Below are positions 27,326 through 36,345 of a DNA stretch of 64,000 nt, piece by piece; within the stretch, counting starts at the first letter, position 1; each line of letters starts with the position of its first letter. Where the stretch lies: assembly GCA_963792895.1 (NCBI GenBank), contig CAWBYA010000007.1:620001-684000 (forward strand), in the 5' to 3' direction. The DNA comes from UBA6912 sp963792895. Lineage in GTDB: Bacteria; Actinomycetota; Acidimicrobiia; Spongiisociales; UBA5794. The position numbers and the translations under genes are program-made. The notes below the pieces were generated by a model, which was not told where the DNA came from, made no database searches, and was given only the letters and a program-made list of their open reading frames with translations.

Positions 27326-28489
27326 GTGCCCTACTACCGAACCGTTGGTGAGATCCCGCACAAGCGCCACACCCAGTTCCGCAAGCCTGATGGGGGGCTG
27401 TACGCCGAGGAGTTGATGGGGGAGGAGGGTTTCAGCTTCGACTCTGCGCTGCTCTATCACGTCAACTCGCCCACGGCGATCGCCGCCATCGAACCTGTGG
27501 AGACCGAACCGCAGGAGCGGTTCCCGAACCATCCGCTCAAGCCCCGCCACTTTCGCACCCACGCCCTCAAGGGCGGCGGCGACGTCGTGTCCGGACGGCA
27601 TCTGCTCCTCGCCAACGACGACTGCCGCATTTCGTACGTGGCGACCGACCAGGCGAGCCCGCTGACGAAGAACGCCATGGGCGACGAGATGGTGTACATC
27701 GAAGCGGGCTCCGGTGCCCTCGAGTCGGTGTTCGGGCGGCTGCCGTTCACCGCAGGCGACTACGTCATCGTCCCCGCATCGGCGATCCACCGCTGGGTGG
27801 TGGACGAGGGCGCCACGCTGCGGGCGCTCGTCATGGAGACCCGGGCTCACATCGGCCCGCCGCGCCGCTACCTGTCGCGCAACGGCCAGTTCCTCGAACA
27901 CTCGCCCTACTGCGAGCGGGACTTGAAGGGCCCCGCAGCGCCGCTGCTGGTCGAGGACGAGATGGTGGACGTCCTCGTCCGCCACTGGAACGGCACCACC
28001 CGCTACACGTTCCGCAACCACCCGTTCGACGTGGTCGGCTGGGACGGCTGCCTCTACCCCTACACCTTCTCGATCCACGACTTCGAGCCGATCACGGGGC
28101 GCATCCACCAGCCACCACCGGTCCACCAGACCTTCGAGGCGCCCAATCTCGTCGTGTGCAGCTTCGTCTCCCGCAAGTACGACTACCACCCCGAAGCGAT
28201 CCCCGCTCCGTACAACCACTCCAACGTCGACTCCGACGAGATGATCTTCTATCACGAGGGCAACTTCATGAGCCGCAAGGGATCAGGCATCGAGCCTGGC
28301 TCGATCTCACTGCACCCTGGGGGTCACACCCACGGTCCCCAGCCGGGCTCGGTCGAGGCGAGCATCGGCAAGGAATCCACCGAGGAACTGGCCGTGATGA
28401 TCGACACGTTTCGCCCGCTCGATCTCGGCCCCGGCGCCGTCGACGCCGAGGACGACGATTATGCGTGGACCTGGCTCGGCGGCCGCTGA
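27326..28489 (+). CDS. hmgA: Homogentisate 1,2-dioxygenase
   Basis: 387 aa from GTG 27326, after GAGGAGGAGCA. Cupin-type non-haem Fe(II) ring-cleavage enzyme converting homogentisate to 4-maleylacetoacetate. Family segments: MGDEMVYIEAGSGALESVFG, the active-site region PASAIHRWVVDE, HDFEPITGRIHQPPPVHQTF, ADxDEMIFY-like VDSDEMIFYHEGNFMSR, and SISLHPGGHTHGPQPGSVEA with the metal-site His. It is shorter than the roughly 440-aa eukaryotic and proteobacterial form, as in other actinobacteria. The stop overlaps the next start by one base. Confidence 0.93.
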   Translation: MPYYRTVGEIPHKRHTQFRKPDGGLYAEELMGEEGFSFDSALLYHVNSPTAIAAIEPVETEPQERFPNHPLKPRHFRTHALKGGGDVVSGRHLLLANDDCRISYVATDQASPLTKNAMGDEMVYIEAGSGALESVFGRLPFTAGDYVIVPASAIHRWVVDEGATLRALVMETRAHIGPPRRYLSRNGQFLEHSPYCERDLKGPAAPLLVEDEMVDVLVRHWNGTTRYTFRNHPFDVVGWDGCLYPYTFSIHDFEPITGRIHQPPPVHQTFEAPNLVVCSFVSRKYDYHPEAIPAPYNHSNVDSDEMIFYHEGNFMSRKGSGIEPGSISLHPGGHTHGPQPGSVEASIGKESTEELAVMIDTFRPLDLGPGAVDAEDDDYAWTWLGGR

Positions 28490-29445
28490 TGAGCCTTCTC
28501 ATCGACGGCCGCACGGCGGCGCTCGAGGGTCTCATCGACTACGCCGGGCTGTTTCCGCCTGCAGCGCTGGACCTCGGCTCAGCCGTGGCCGAGTACCGGG
28601 CGGCGCGCGCGGGACCGCACGCGTGGGTGCTGGGGCGGTTCCTCTGCCCGGCGACTCGCTTGGAGGACCTTGCGGGCGTCCTCACGACCACGATGACGGC
28701 GGGCGAAGCGCCGTGGGGCATTGGTGCGATTCTCGATGGGCCGCCTGCCGTGTCGGCCATGTCTGGTCGCGTGTTCACCCGACACCTCGACCCTGCGGCA
28801 GCCGTCGTCATCGCCGAGGCTCGCACCCCTCCTGAGGCGGCCGACGGCCGGCCCGCCGCCGAGGCGGTCGGTTTGCTCGCTCCAATCGCCGAAGCTGCCT
28901 TCGGTATCTCACCTGACGTCGTACCGTTCCTGGAAGTGACCCGCACCGATGGGTGGGAAGCTGGGATCCCCGCCGCCGTAGCGGCGATCGCGATGCTCCG
29001 CGATCGGAGCCTGCGCGGGGTCGGCGCCAAGCTGCGCACGGGCGGGCTCACGGCCGATGCGTTTCCGAGCCCGGCTCAAGTGGCGGTGTTCATCGCAGCC
29101 TGCGTTCGATCGCACATCCCCTTCAAGGCAACCGCCGGGCTCCATCACCCAGTTCGCCATCACGATGGGGCGGCAGGCGTCATGCGGCACGGGTTCCTCA
29201 ACCTGCTGGCTGCCGCAGCCCTCGCCGTCGAGGGTGGCGCCGAATCCGAGATGGTCGCTGTGATCGATGACGCAGATCCGGAGGCGTTCTCGATGTCGTC
29301 GGCCGGCATGCGGTGGCGGGACCGATCCTTCGGGGTTCCCACGCTGCGCACCGTCCGCAGCACGCGGTTCGTCGCCTACGGCAGTTGCAGCTTCGATGAG
29401 CCGGTCAACGACCTGGCGGCGATGGGAATGGTGAGCGCCCCGTGA
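28489..29445 (+). CDS. Uncharacterised protein of the homogentisate operon
   Basis: 318 aa from ATG 28489, overlapping the hmgA stop. Alternating hydrophobic strands and helices suggest an alpha/beta barrel: ALEGLIDYAGLFPPAALDL, VVPFLEVTRTDGWE, GVGAKLRTGGLTADAFPSPA and the charged IPFKATAGLHHPVRHHDG near residues 205-222, where Lys, two His and Arg look like a catalytic cluster. FVAYGSCSFDEPVNDL ends it. There are no transmembrane segments and no family I can name with confidence. Its position between hmgA and fahA suggests a role in this pathway, perhaps as the missing maleylacetoacetate isomerase or an accessory aldolase-like enzyme; that is conjecture. Confidence 0.75.
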   Translation: MSLLIDGRTAALEGLIDYAGLFPPAALDLGSAVAEYRAARAGPHAWVLGRFLCPATRLEDLAGVLTTTMTAGEAPWGIGAILDGPPAVSAMSGRVFTRHLDPAAAVVIAEARTPPEAADGRPAAEAVGLLAPIAEAAFGISPDVVPFLEVTRTDGWEAGIPAAVAAIAMLRDRSLRGVGAKLRTGGLTADAFPSPAQVAVFIAACVRSHIPFKATAGLHHPVRHHDGAAGVMRHGFLNLLAAAALAVEGGAESEMVAVIDDADPEAFSMSSAGMRWRDRSFGVPTLRTVRSTRFVAYGSCSFDEPVNDLAAMGMVSAP

Positions 29446-30692
29446 TCGATCGCACGCTCGACCCGGCGCTTCGGTCGTGGGTGCCGATCGCCGATGGCTC
29501 GGACTTCCCAATCCAGAACCTGCCGTACGGCGTGTTCCGTGCGGGCGGGTCACGTCGACTGGGTATTGCGATCGGGGATCGCGTGCTGGACCTGGCCGCC
29601 GCCCACGCAGGCGGCGCCCTCGGCGGTGTGCCCGGCGAGGTGCTCGATGCGTCGAGCCTCAACTCGTTCATGGCCTTGGGTCCGAGCGTGTGGACGCGCA
29701 CCCGGAACCAGATCTCGACGCTGCTCGCCGATGGGAACCAGCCGGATGGCGCCGCCGAGTGGTTGTATCCGATCGCCGCCGTCGAGATGGTTCTGCCGAT
29801 CGAGATCGGCGACTATGTCGACTTCTACTCCTCACTTCACCACGCCACCAACGTCGGGATGATGTTCCGGCCCGATGCCGAGCCGCTGCTGCCCAACTGG
29901 CGCCATCTCCCTGTGGGCTACCACGGGCGCTCGTCGTCCGTGGTCGTCTCCGGCACGCCGGTCGTTCGCCCGCACGGCCAGCGCCGCGGTCCCGATGGGC
30001 CGGTGTTCGGGCCGACCGAGCGTCTCGATATCGAGCTCGAGGTTGGTTTCGTCGCCGGTGTCGGCAACCGTCTGGGTACCTCGATCCCGGTGGGGGACGC
30101 TGAAGACCACATCTTCGGGTTGTGCCTGGTGAACGATTGGTCGGCTCGTGACATCCAAGCGTGGGAGTACCAACCGCTTGGCCCATTCCTGGGCAAGTCC
30201 TTTGCCACCACGATGTCGCCGTGGATCGTCACGCTCGATGCCTTGGCACCTTTCCGGGTTGCCGCGCCGCAACAGGTTCCTGTCCCGCTCGACTACCTGA
30301 TGGGGGGCGGCGAAGCAGCGGTCGACCTTCGACTCGCGATCGAGTTGAACGGCGAGGTCATCTCACAAACGGCCTTTCGTGACATGTACTGGACGATGTC
30401 ACAGCAGCTCGCTCACGCCAGCGTCAACGGCACGAATGTGCGCAGCGGCGACCTCTACGCATCGGGTACGGTTTCGGGAGCGACACCGGACACTCTGGGA
30501 TGCCTGCTGGAGATGACCTGGAACGGCACCCGGCCGGTGACGCTGGCCGGTGGGGAGGAGCGGATGTACCTGGAGGATGGCGATACGGTGATCCTCCGGG
30601 GCTGGTGTGAGCGGGAGGGTGCAGCCCGCATCGGGTTTGGAGAGTGCGCCGGGACGGTGGTTCCGGCCAATGCAGGAGGAGGGGAGCCATGA
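29442..30692 (+). CDS. fahA: Fumarylacetoacetase
   Basis: 416 aa from GTG 29442 (GTGA overlap). An N-terminal FAA domain (SDFPIQNLPYGVFR) precedes the catalytic alpha/beta-hydrolase-like FAH domain with DYVDFYSSLHHATNVGMMFR, LPVGYHGRSSSVVVSGTPV and DIELEVGFVAGVGNRLG (metal-binding acidic residues), VNDWSARDIQAWEYQPLGPF, LGKSFATTMSPWIV and DLYASGTVSG. It hydrolyses fumarylacetoacetate to fumarate and acetoacetate, the last step of tyrosine catabolism. Length is normal for the family. Confidence 0.94.
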   Translation: MIDRTLDPALRSWVPIADGSDFPIQNLPYGVFRAGGSRRLGIAIGDRVLDLAAAHAGGALGGVPGEVLDASSLNSFMALGPSVWTRTRNQISTLLADGNQPDGAAEWLYPIAAVEMVLPIEIGDYVDFYSSLHHATNVGMMFRPDAEPLLPNWRHLPVGYHGRSSSVVVSGTPVVRPHGQRRGPDGPVFGPTERLDIELEVGFVAGVGNRLGTSIPVGDAEDHIFGLCLVNDWSARDIQAWEYQPLGPFLGKSFATTMSPWIVTLDALAPFRVAAPQQVPVPLDYLMGGGEAAVDLRLAIELNGEVISQTAFRDMYWTMSQQLAHASVNGTNVRSGDLYASGTVSGATPDTLGCLLEMTWNGTRPVTLAGGEERMYLEDGDTVILRGWCEREGAARIGFGECAGTVVPANAGGGEP

Positions 30693-31795
30693 GCGACGCC
30701 GTCGACGCCCACAAGAACGATTTCCCGATCAAGGGATTCCACCATGTCGAGTTCTGGGTGGGGAATGCCTACCAGGCCGCCCACTATTACCGGGCGATAC
30801 ACGGCTACAAGATCGTGGGCTATCGCGGCCCTGAAACAGGGGTACGCGACAGTGCCTCGTACGCCTTGGAACAGGGCGACGTGCGGTTCATCTTCACGGG
30901 TGCGATGGGGCCGGACCACCCCATCGCCGATCATCTCCTGCGACACGGGCCGGGTGTGAGCGACGTCGCAATCGAGGTGCCTGACGCCGAGCGAGCCCAT
31001 GAGCTGGCGGTAGGCCGAGGCGCCCACTCGGCGTACGAGCCGGTCGTGGTCGAGGGTGAGCGGGGCAAGTGGAAGGTCGCAGGGATCCTGGCGTACGGCG
31101 ACACCGTCCACAGCCTCGTGGAGAACCCTGACGAGATGTGGCCCCCGCCGGACTTCCGGGTCCGCAAGGACACCGTCGCATCGCCCATCGGGCTCGAGAG
31201 AATCGACCACGTCGTCGCCAACGTCGAACTCGGCGCGATGGACGAGTGGGTGGAGTTCTACGAGCGGGTTTTCGGGTTCGTGCTGCTGCGCCATTTCGAT
31301 GACGAAGCGATCTCCACCGAGTACTCGGCCCTCATGTCGAAGGTTGTCTGGGATGGCTCAGGAGTGATCCGGCTCCCGATCAACGAGCCCGCAACAGGGA
31401 AACGCAAGTCGCAGATCGAGGAGTACCTCGACTTCTATCACGGCTCGGGTGTACAGCACATCGCCATTGCCACCAGCGATCTGGTGGCGACCGTCACCGC
31501 GGCGCGCGAACGTGGGATGGGGCTCATGAGCGTGCCGGAGACGTACTACGAAGATGTGCCGGAGCGTGTGCCCGATCTCGAGGTGGAGATCGCAACGATC
31601 AAGCGCCTCAACATCCTGGTAGACCAGGATGACGGCGGGCACCTGCTCCAGATCTTCACCCGGATGATGCAGGACAGGCCGACGTTCTTCTTCGAGTTCA
31701 TCGAGCGGCGCGGCGCGCTCGGTTTCGGCGAGGGCAATTTCAAGGCGCTCTTCGAGGCCATCGAGCGCGACCAGGCGGAGCGCGGCAACCTCTAG
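30689..31795 (+). CDS. hpd: 4-hydroxyphenylpyruvate dioxygenase
   Basis: 368 aa from ATG 30689, overlapping the fahA stop (ATGA) after GGAGGAGGGG. Two VOC halves: the N-domain (IKGFHHVEFWVGNAYQAAHY) and the catalytic C-domain with Fe(II) ligands in GLERIDHVVANVE (His), SGVQHIAIATSD (His) and FFFEFIERRG (Glu). It converts 4-hydroxyphenylpyruvate to homogentisate, feeding hmgA. It is encoded last in the operon although it acts first. A stem-loop follows the stop by 8 bp. Confidence 0.94.
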   Translation: MSDAVDAHKNDFPIKGFHHVEFWVGNAYQAAHYYRAIHGYKIVGYRGPETGVRDSASYALEQGDVRFIFTGAMGPDHPIADHLLRHGPGVSDVAIEVPDAERAHELAVGRGAHSAYEPVVVEGERGKWKVAGILAYGDTVHSLVENPDEMWPPPDFRVRKDTVASPIGLERIDHVVANVELGAMDEWVEFYERVFGFVLLRHFDDEAISTEYSALMSKVVWDGSGVIRLPINEPATGKRKSQIEEYLDFYHGSGVQHIAIATSDLVATVTAARERGMGLMSVPETYYEDVPERVPDLEVEIATIKRLNILVDQDDGGHLLQIFTRMMQDRPTFFFEFIERRGALGFGEGNFKALFEAIERDQAERGNL

Positions 31796-31803
31796 GCGTT
31801 CGT

Positions 31804-31841
31804 GCGTGGATGACGTGCCGGAAACGGCGCCTCATCCACGC
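31804..31841 (+). terminator. Nested stem-loop after hpd
   Basis: An outer perfect 10-bp stem (GCGTGGATGA and complement) encloses an inner GCCG-GAAA-CGGC hairpin, starting 8 bp after the hpd stop. It is a plausible terminator of the tyrosine operon; there is no U-run. Confidence 0.6.
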
Positions 31842-31932
31842 CGGAACGGGGTGGGCCGGCAGCCCACGTGTCTAGGGTGTCGGTCGGGTCGCTGAAACCG
31901 AAAGCACGCGAGCGCACCGGCGGTGATGTGGA

Positions 31933-33507
31933 ATGGGCGACGCTGTGATCCGAAAGCCCCAGATCGATGCCGTGATCTTCGACCTCGACGGGGTGATCAC
32001 GAAGACGGCTGCGGTGCACCGGCGGGCGTGGGCGGCGCTGTTCGATCGCTTCCTCCGCATGCGTGCCGATCGGGACGGCGAACCGTTCCGGCCCTTCAGC
32101 ACCGCCGACTACGGCGAGTACGTAGACGGCAAGCCTCGCTACGACGGCGTGCAGAGCTTCCTCGCCTCTCGCGACATCGAGCTCCCATGGGGCGAACCGT
32201 CCGATGGGCCGGACGAGGAGACCGTGTGCGGTCTGGGGAACCGGAAGAACACCGAGTTTCTCGGCATCGTCGAAGAAGAAGGGGTGGAACCGTACGAGTC
32301 GAGCGTCCACCTGGTGCGCCAACTCCAGGCTGCGGGGATCGGGACGGCGTTGTTCTCGTCCAGCCGCAACGCAGTCGCTGTGCTCGATGCGGCAGGGCTC
32401 GCAGACCTGTTCCCGGTGGTCGTCGACGGAAAGGTCGCCGGCGACCTCGGCCTCGTCGGCAAGCCCGACCCCGCATATCTCCACGAAGCGACGCGGCGGC
32501 TCGGCGCCACTCCGGAGCGGACGGCCGTCGTGGAGGATGCACTGTCGGGAGTCGAGGCGGGTCGCCGGGGAGGGTTCGCGCTCGTGATCGGCGTCGACCG
32601 CATCGACCAGGCCGCCGCCCTGCTCGAGAATGGGGCCGACGTCGTCGTTGCCGACCTCGCCGAGGTCGGCGTTGAGGCGACCGACGGGACACGGCCGATG
32701 TCCCAGCTGCCGGACGCCCTCGGTGAGGAGGACGCGATGCGGCGCCGGATCGGTGGCCGGCGGCCGGCCGTCTTCTTGGACTACGACGGGACCCTCACTC
32801 CGATCGTCGCCCATCCCGATATGGCCGTCCTTGCGCCGGAGACACGGAGAGTGCTGGAGGAGCTCGCCCAGGTCACGACCGTCGCAATCGTGAGCGGGCG
32901 AGATGCGGACGACGTGATCGCCAAGGTGGGCGTCCCTGGACTCTTCTACGCGGGCAGCCACGGCTTTGACATCCGCTCGCCCGGAGGCGCCGCAGTCGCC
33001 GACGAAGAGCTGGCCCGATTCGAGTCGTTCCTGCCCGAGCTCGACGCCGCCGAGCGGGAGCTTCGCGACGCCCTGGCAGCCGTTCCCGGCCGCAACGTCG
33101 AGCGCAAGCGCTTCGCAATCGCCGTTCACTACCGTCAGGTCCCCGAAGAACGCCACGCCGACGTGGCCCGCATCGTCGAGGAGATCGCCCCTCGCCACCC
33201 GTCGTTGCGCGTAGCGGGCGGGAAGATGATCATCGAGCTGCGCCCGGACATCGAGTGGGACAAGGGCAAGGCGCTGGCATGGCTCCTCGGCGAGATGGGA
33301 TTGGACCAGCCAGACGTCGTACCGCTGTACATCGGTGACGACGTCACCGATGAGGACGCATTCCGCGAGGTGCGCGATCGCGGGATCGGCATCGTGGTCG
33401 GCACCGACGACCGACGCTCTGCGGCGACGTTCGCGCTCGGCGACACCGACGAGGTTCGCGTCTTTCTCGGCCGCCTGTCCGCCGCCGCAAACAAGCCGGC
33501 GCCGTGA
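31933..33507 (+). CDS. HAD beta-phosphoglucomutase-like domain fused to trehalose-phosphatase
   Basis: 524 aa. Domain 1 (about 1-250) is a HAD hydrolase of the beta-phosphoglucomutase group: DAVIFDLDGVITKTAAVHRR with the nucleophile Asp, the ALFSSSRN motif II, and AVVEDALSGVEAG. Domain 2 (about 265-520) is OtsB-like: AVFLDYDGTLTPIVAHPD, TTVAIVSGRDADDV, ERKRFAIAVHYRQV and PLYIGDDVTDEDAF. The second domain dephosphorylates trehalose 6-phosphate; the first could interconvert beta-glucose 1-phosphate and glucose 6-phosphate. The same domain order occurs in M. tuberculosis OtsB1 (Rv2006), where a GH65 domain follows in the same chain. Here that part is the next, overlapping gene. Confidence 0.88.
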   Translation: MGDAVIRKPQIDAVIFDLDGVITKTAAVHRRAWAALFDRFLRMRADRDGEPFRPFSTADYGEYVDGKPRYDGVQSFLASRDIELPWGEPSDGPDEETVCGLGNRKNTEFLGIVEEEGVEPYESSVHLVRQLQAAGIGTALFSSSRNAVAVLDAAGLADLFPVVVDGKVAGDLGLVGKPDPAYLHEATRRLGATPERTAVVEDALSGVEAGRRGGFALVIGVDRIDQAAALLENGADVVVADLAEVGVEATDGTRPMSQLPDALGEEDAMRRRIGGRRPAVFLDYDGTLTPIVAHPDMAVLAPETRRVLEELAQVTTVAIVSGRDADDVIAKVGVPGLFYAGSHGFDIRSPGGAAVADEELARFESFLPELDAAERELRDALAAVPGRNVERKRFAIAVHYRQVPEERHADVARIVEEIAPRHPSLRVAGGKMIIELRPDIEWDKGKALAWLLGEMGLDQPDVVPLYIGDDVTDEDAFREVRDRGIGIVVGTDDRRSAATFALGDTDEVRVFLGRLSAAANKPAP

Positions 33508-35900
33508 CTCGGTGGGTGCTGGCCTACGAGGGCTTCGACCCGGCCAAGGAAGGCCTGCGAGAGGCCCTCTGTACGCTCGGAAACGGCTACTTCGCCACCC
33601 GCGGGGCCGCTCCGGAAGCGGTCGCGGACGACGTTCACTACCCCGGGACGTATGTCGCAGGGCTGTACAACCGCCTCGAAACGGAGATCGCGGGCCGGAC
33701 GGTCGAGAACGAGGATCTCGTGAACGTCCCCAACTGGCTTCCGCTCCAGTACCGCATGGCCGGCGACGAGGCGTGGTTCCGGCTCGATGCGGCGGGGGTC
33801 GACGACTACCGCCAGGAGCTCGACGTGCGTCGCGGCGTCCTGACTCGTCTCTTCACGTGGGTCGATGATGCGGGCCGCCGGACACGGGTGACTCAGCGCA
33901 GGTTCGTTTCGATGCGTGACCCGCACCTGGCGGCAATGGAGACGACGTTCCTCGCCGAGAACTGGTCAGGGCAGCTGGAGGTGCGCTCGGCACTCGACGG
34001 CACGGTGGTCAACAGCGGCGTGCCGCGATACCGGTCGCTCAACGGCCGGCACCTCGTCCCCGTGGACGCGACGGCGGTGGGGGAGGAGGCGGTGGCGTTG
34101 ACCGTCGAGACCTCACAGTCGAGGGTCGCGGTTGCAGTGGCGGCACGAACCCGGGTGCGTGTCGACGACCGCGTCGTGCCCGTGCCGCGCCGCACCATCC
34201 GCGACGAGGCCTGGGTCGGGCAGGAGCTCACCGTGGACCTCTCGGAAGGTGAGCCGGTGAGCATCGAGAAGCTCGCCGTGCTGTTCACGTCGCGTCACCT
34301 TGCGATCTCGGAAGCCGGGCTCGAGGCTCGCTCGAAGGTCCAACGTCTGGGCACGTTCGAGGAGGCGCTGGAGACGCACGTGCTCGCCTGGGACCATCTG
34401 TGGCGCCGCTTCCATCTCGAGACCGAGGCCGACGACGACACCCGCCGCATACTCAACGTCCACATCTTCCACCTCCTCCAGACCGTGTCGAAGCACACCA
34501 TCGACCTCGACGTCGGCGTGCCGGCGCGAGGGTGGCATGGCGAGGCCTACCGCGGCCACATCTTCTGGGACGAGCTGTTCATCTTCCCGTTCCTCAACCT
34601 CCACATGCCGGACCTCACGAGGGCGCTGCTCCAGTACCGCTATCGGCGCCTCACGGAGGCGAGGCATGCGGCGGCGGAGGCGGGCTACGAGGGGGCGATG
34701 TTCCCGTGGCAGAGCGGCAGCAACGGGCGAGAGGAGACCCAGGTGCTCCACCTCAACCCGAAGTCGGGCAACTGGCTGCCGGACAACTCCCACCTCCAGC
34801 GTCACATCAACATCGCCGTCGCCTACAACGTGTGGCAGTACTACGAGGCGACCGGCGACGTCGAGTTCATGGCCTTCTACGGCGTCGAGATGCTCATCGC
34901 CATCGCCCGAATGTGGTCGAGTCTCGCCACGTACAACAAGGCTCACGACCGTTACGAGATTCGCAAGGTGATGGGGCCGGACGAGTACCACGACGGCTAT
35001 CCGGGCACGGACGAGCCGGGTCTCGACAACAACGCCTATACCAACGTCATGGTCGTCTGGCTGCTCTGCCGCACCCGGCGCTCTCTCGATCTGCTTCCCG
35101 AGTTCCGCAGGCGTGAGCTGTGGGAGAAGCTGGCGATCTCCCGCGAGGAGTTGGAGCGGTGGGAGGAGCTGTGCCGCAAGATGTTCGTGCCGCTTCACGG
35201 CGACGGCATCATCAGCCAGTTCCAGGGGTACGAGGAGCTCGAGGAGCTCGACTGGGTGGCGTACGCCGAACGTTACGGCGACATCCAGCGGCTCGATCGC
35301 ATCCTCGAGGCGGAGAACGACAGCCCGAACCGGTACAAGGTGTCGAAGCAGGCCGACGTGCTCATGCTCTTCTACCTCCTTCCGGCGGACGAGCTCGAGG
35401 AGGTGTTCACCCGTCTCCGCTACGAGTGGGACCCGGATCTGGTCTTGCGCAACGTCGAGTACTACATGCAGCGGACGTCGCACGGCTCGACACTGAGCCG
35501 GGTGGTCCACTCCTGGGTGCTGGCCCGGACCGACCGCAGCCGTTCCTCTGAGTTCTTCCTCGATGCGCTCCGCAGTGACGTCACCGACATCCAGGGCGGC
35601 ACGACTGCTGAAGGCGTCCACCTCGGGGCGATGGCGGGCTCTGTCGACCTCGTGCAGCGATGCTACGCAGGCGTCGATACCCGCGGCGGCGTGCTGCGGT
35701 TCGACCCAGCGATCCCCGAGGAGCTCGGTAGCCTCACCTTCTCGGTGCAGTATCAGCGAACGTGGGTGCACTGCCACATGACGGGTGACACCGTCACCCT
35801 GGAAGTCCCCGGGGGCCCCGGCACGCCGATCACCGTTGCCGTTCGTGACCAAGAGTTCACCCTCAGCCCCGCGTCGCGCCGTGAGGTGACGGTGCCCTGA
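33504..35900 (+). CDS. Glycoside hydrolase family 65 disaccharide phosphorylase
   Basis: 798 aa from GTG 33504 (GTGA overlap with the HAD-OtsB gene). The N-terminal GH65 beta-sandwich (about 1-250) has CTLGNGYFATRGAAPE. The (alpha/alpha)6 barrel (about 310-680) has HIFWDELFIFPFLNLHMPDL, EGAMFPWQSGSNGREETQ and the general-acid region IRKVMGPDEYHDGYPG near residue 493. KQADVLMLFYLLP, the phosphate-binding TSHGSTLSRVVHSWV and a short C-terminal beta-domain follow. It should phosphorolyse trehalose, maltose or kojibiose to beta-glucose 1-phosphate, which suits the upstream beta-phosphoglucomutase-like domain. Substrate choice cannot be read from the sequence. Confidence 0.88.
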   Translation: MTRWVLAYEGFDPAKEGLREALCTLGNGYFATRGAAPEAVADDVHYPGTYVAGLYNRLETEIAGRTVENEDLVNVPNWLPLQYRMAGDEAWFRLDAAGVDDYRQELDVRRGVLTRLFTWVDDAGRRTRVTQRRFVSMRDPHLAAMETTFLAENWSGQLEVRSALDGTVVNSGVPRYRSLNGRHLVPVDATAVGEEAVALTVETSQSRVAVAVAARTRVRVDDRVVPVPRRTIRDEAWVGQELTVDLSEGEPVSIEKLAVLFTSRHLAISEAGLEARSKVQRLGTFEEALETHVLAWDHLWRRFHLETEADDDTRRILNVHIFHLLQTVSKHTIDLDVGVPARGWHGEAYRGHIFWDELFIFPFLNLHMPDLTRALLQYRYRRLTEARHAAAEAGYEGAMFPWQSGSNGREETQVLHLNPKSGNWLPDNSHLQRHINIAVAYNVWQYYEATGDVEFMAFYGVEMLIAIARMWSSLATYNKAHDRYEIRKVMGPDEYHDGYPGTDEPGLDNNAYTNVMVVWLLCRTRRSLDLLPEFRRRELWEKLAISREELERWEELCRKMFVPLHGDGIISQFQGYEELEELDWVAYAERYGDIQRLDRILEAENDSPNRYKVSKQADVLMLFYLLPADELEEVFTRLRYEWDPDLVLRNVEYYMQRTSHGSTLSRVVHSWVLARTDRSRSSEFFLDALRSDVTDIQGGTTAEGVHLGAMAGSVDLVQRCYAGVDTRGGVLRFDPAIPEELGSLTFSVQYQRTWVHCHMTGDTVTLEVPGGPGTPITVAVRDQEFTLSPASRREVTVP

Positions 35901-35986
35901 GCCGGCACCGGCCACGCCAATACGCCGGCAACCTGCGGTGGCTACGCCGCCGGCGGGCTGCAGCGCGTGCGCCGGTAGGCCCGTGA

Positions 35987-36345
35987 TCAGCTGCCCACCG
36001 TTTCCTCGCCTGCGAGGTCGATGCCGGCGCGCTCCCGGCGGCTCCCGAAAGCATCGATGACGAGGTGCTCGAGCGTCGTGAGCTCGGCGACGAACGCCCC
36101 CGGATCGTCGAGGTCGAGGTCGAGCACGTGCACCGAGAGAGTTTGTTCGTGGAGCTCGAGGGCGACCGTGCCGGGAGTGAACGTGATCATGTTCATCAAG
36201 AAGGCAGTTTCGGTGGCTGACTCCACGTGCAGCTCGATCTCGATGATCGCCGGGCGGGGCTGCCTCCTCGAGATGACGGCCCTCGCTACATCGACGTTGG
36301 CGGCTGCCACCGACCACACGAAGTGGGCGGCAAGGCGGATCAGCG
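35987..36345 (-). CDS. mrpE: Na+/H+ antiporter subunit MrpE, C-terminal part (frame-separated)
   Basis: This frame carries PLIRLAAHFVWSVAAANVDV, then ARAVISRRQPRPAIIEIELH, NMITFTPGTVALEL and the conserved VHVLDLDLDDPGAFVAELTT, the MrpE/MnhE soluble domain after its second helix. The MrpE N-terminus (two helices) is in the adjacent frame, joined to MrpG. Adding one C near 36342 reconnects them (RLRRLIRLAAHF). This is the only break in the window that needs an added base. MrpE is a small membrane subunit of the Mrp complex. Confidence 0.8.

Noticed and set aside
34113..36317. 734-codon minus-strand open frame
   Set aside because: It is antisense to the GH65 gene and shows only His/Arg/Glu-rich shadow sequence.
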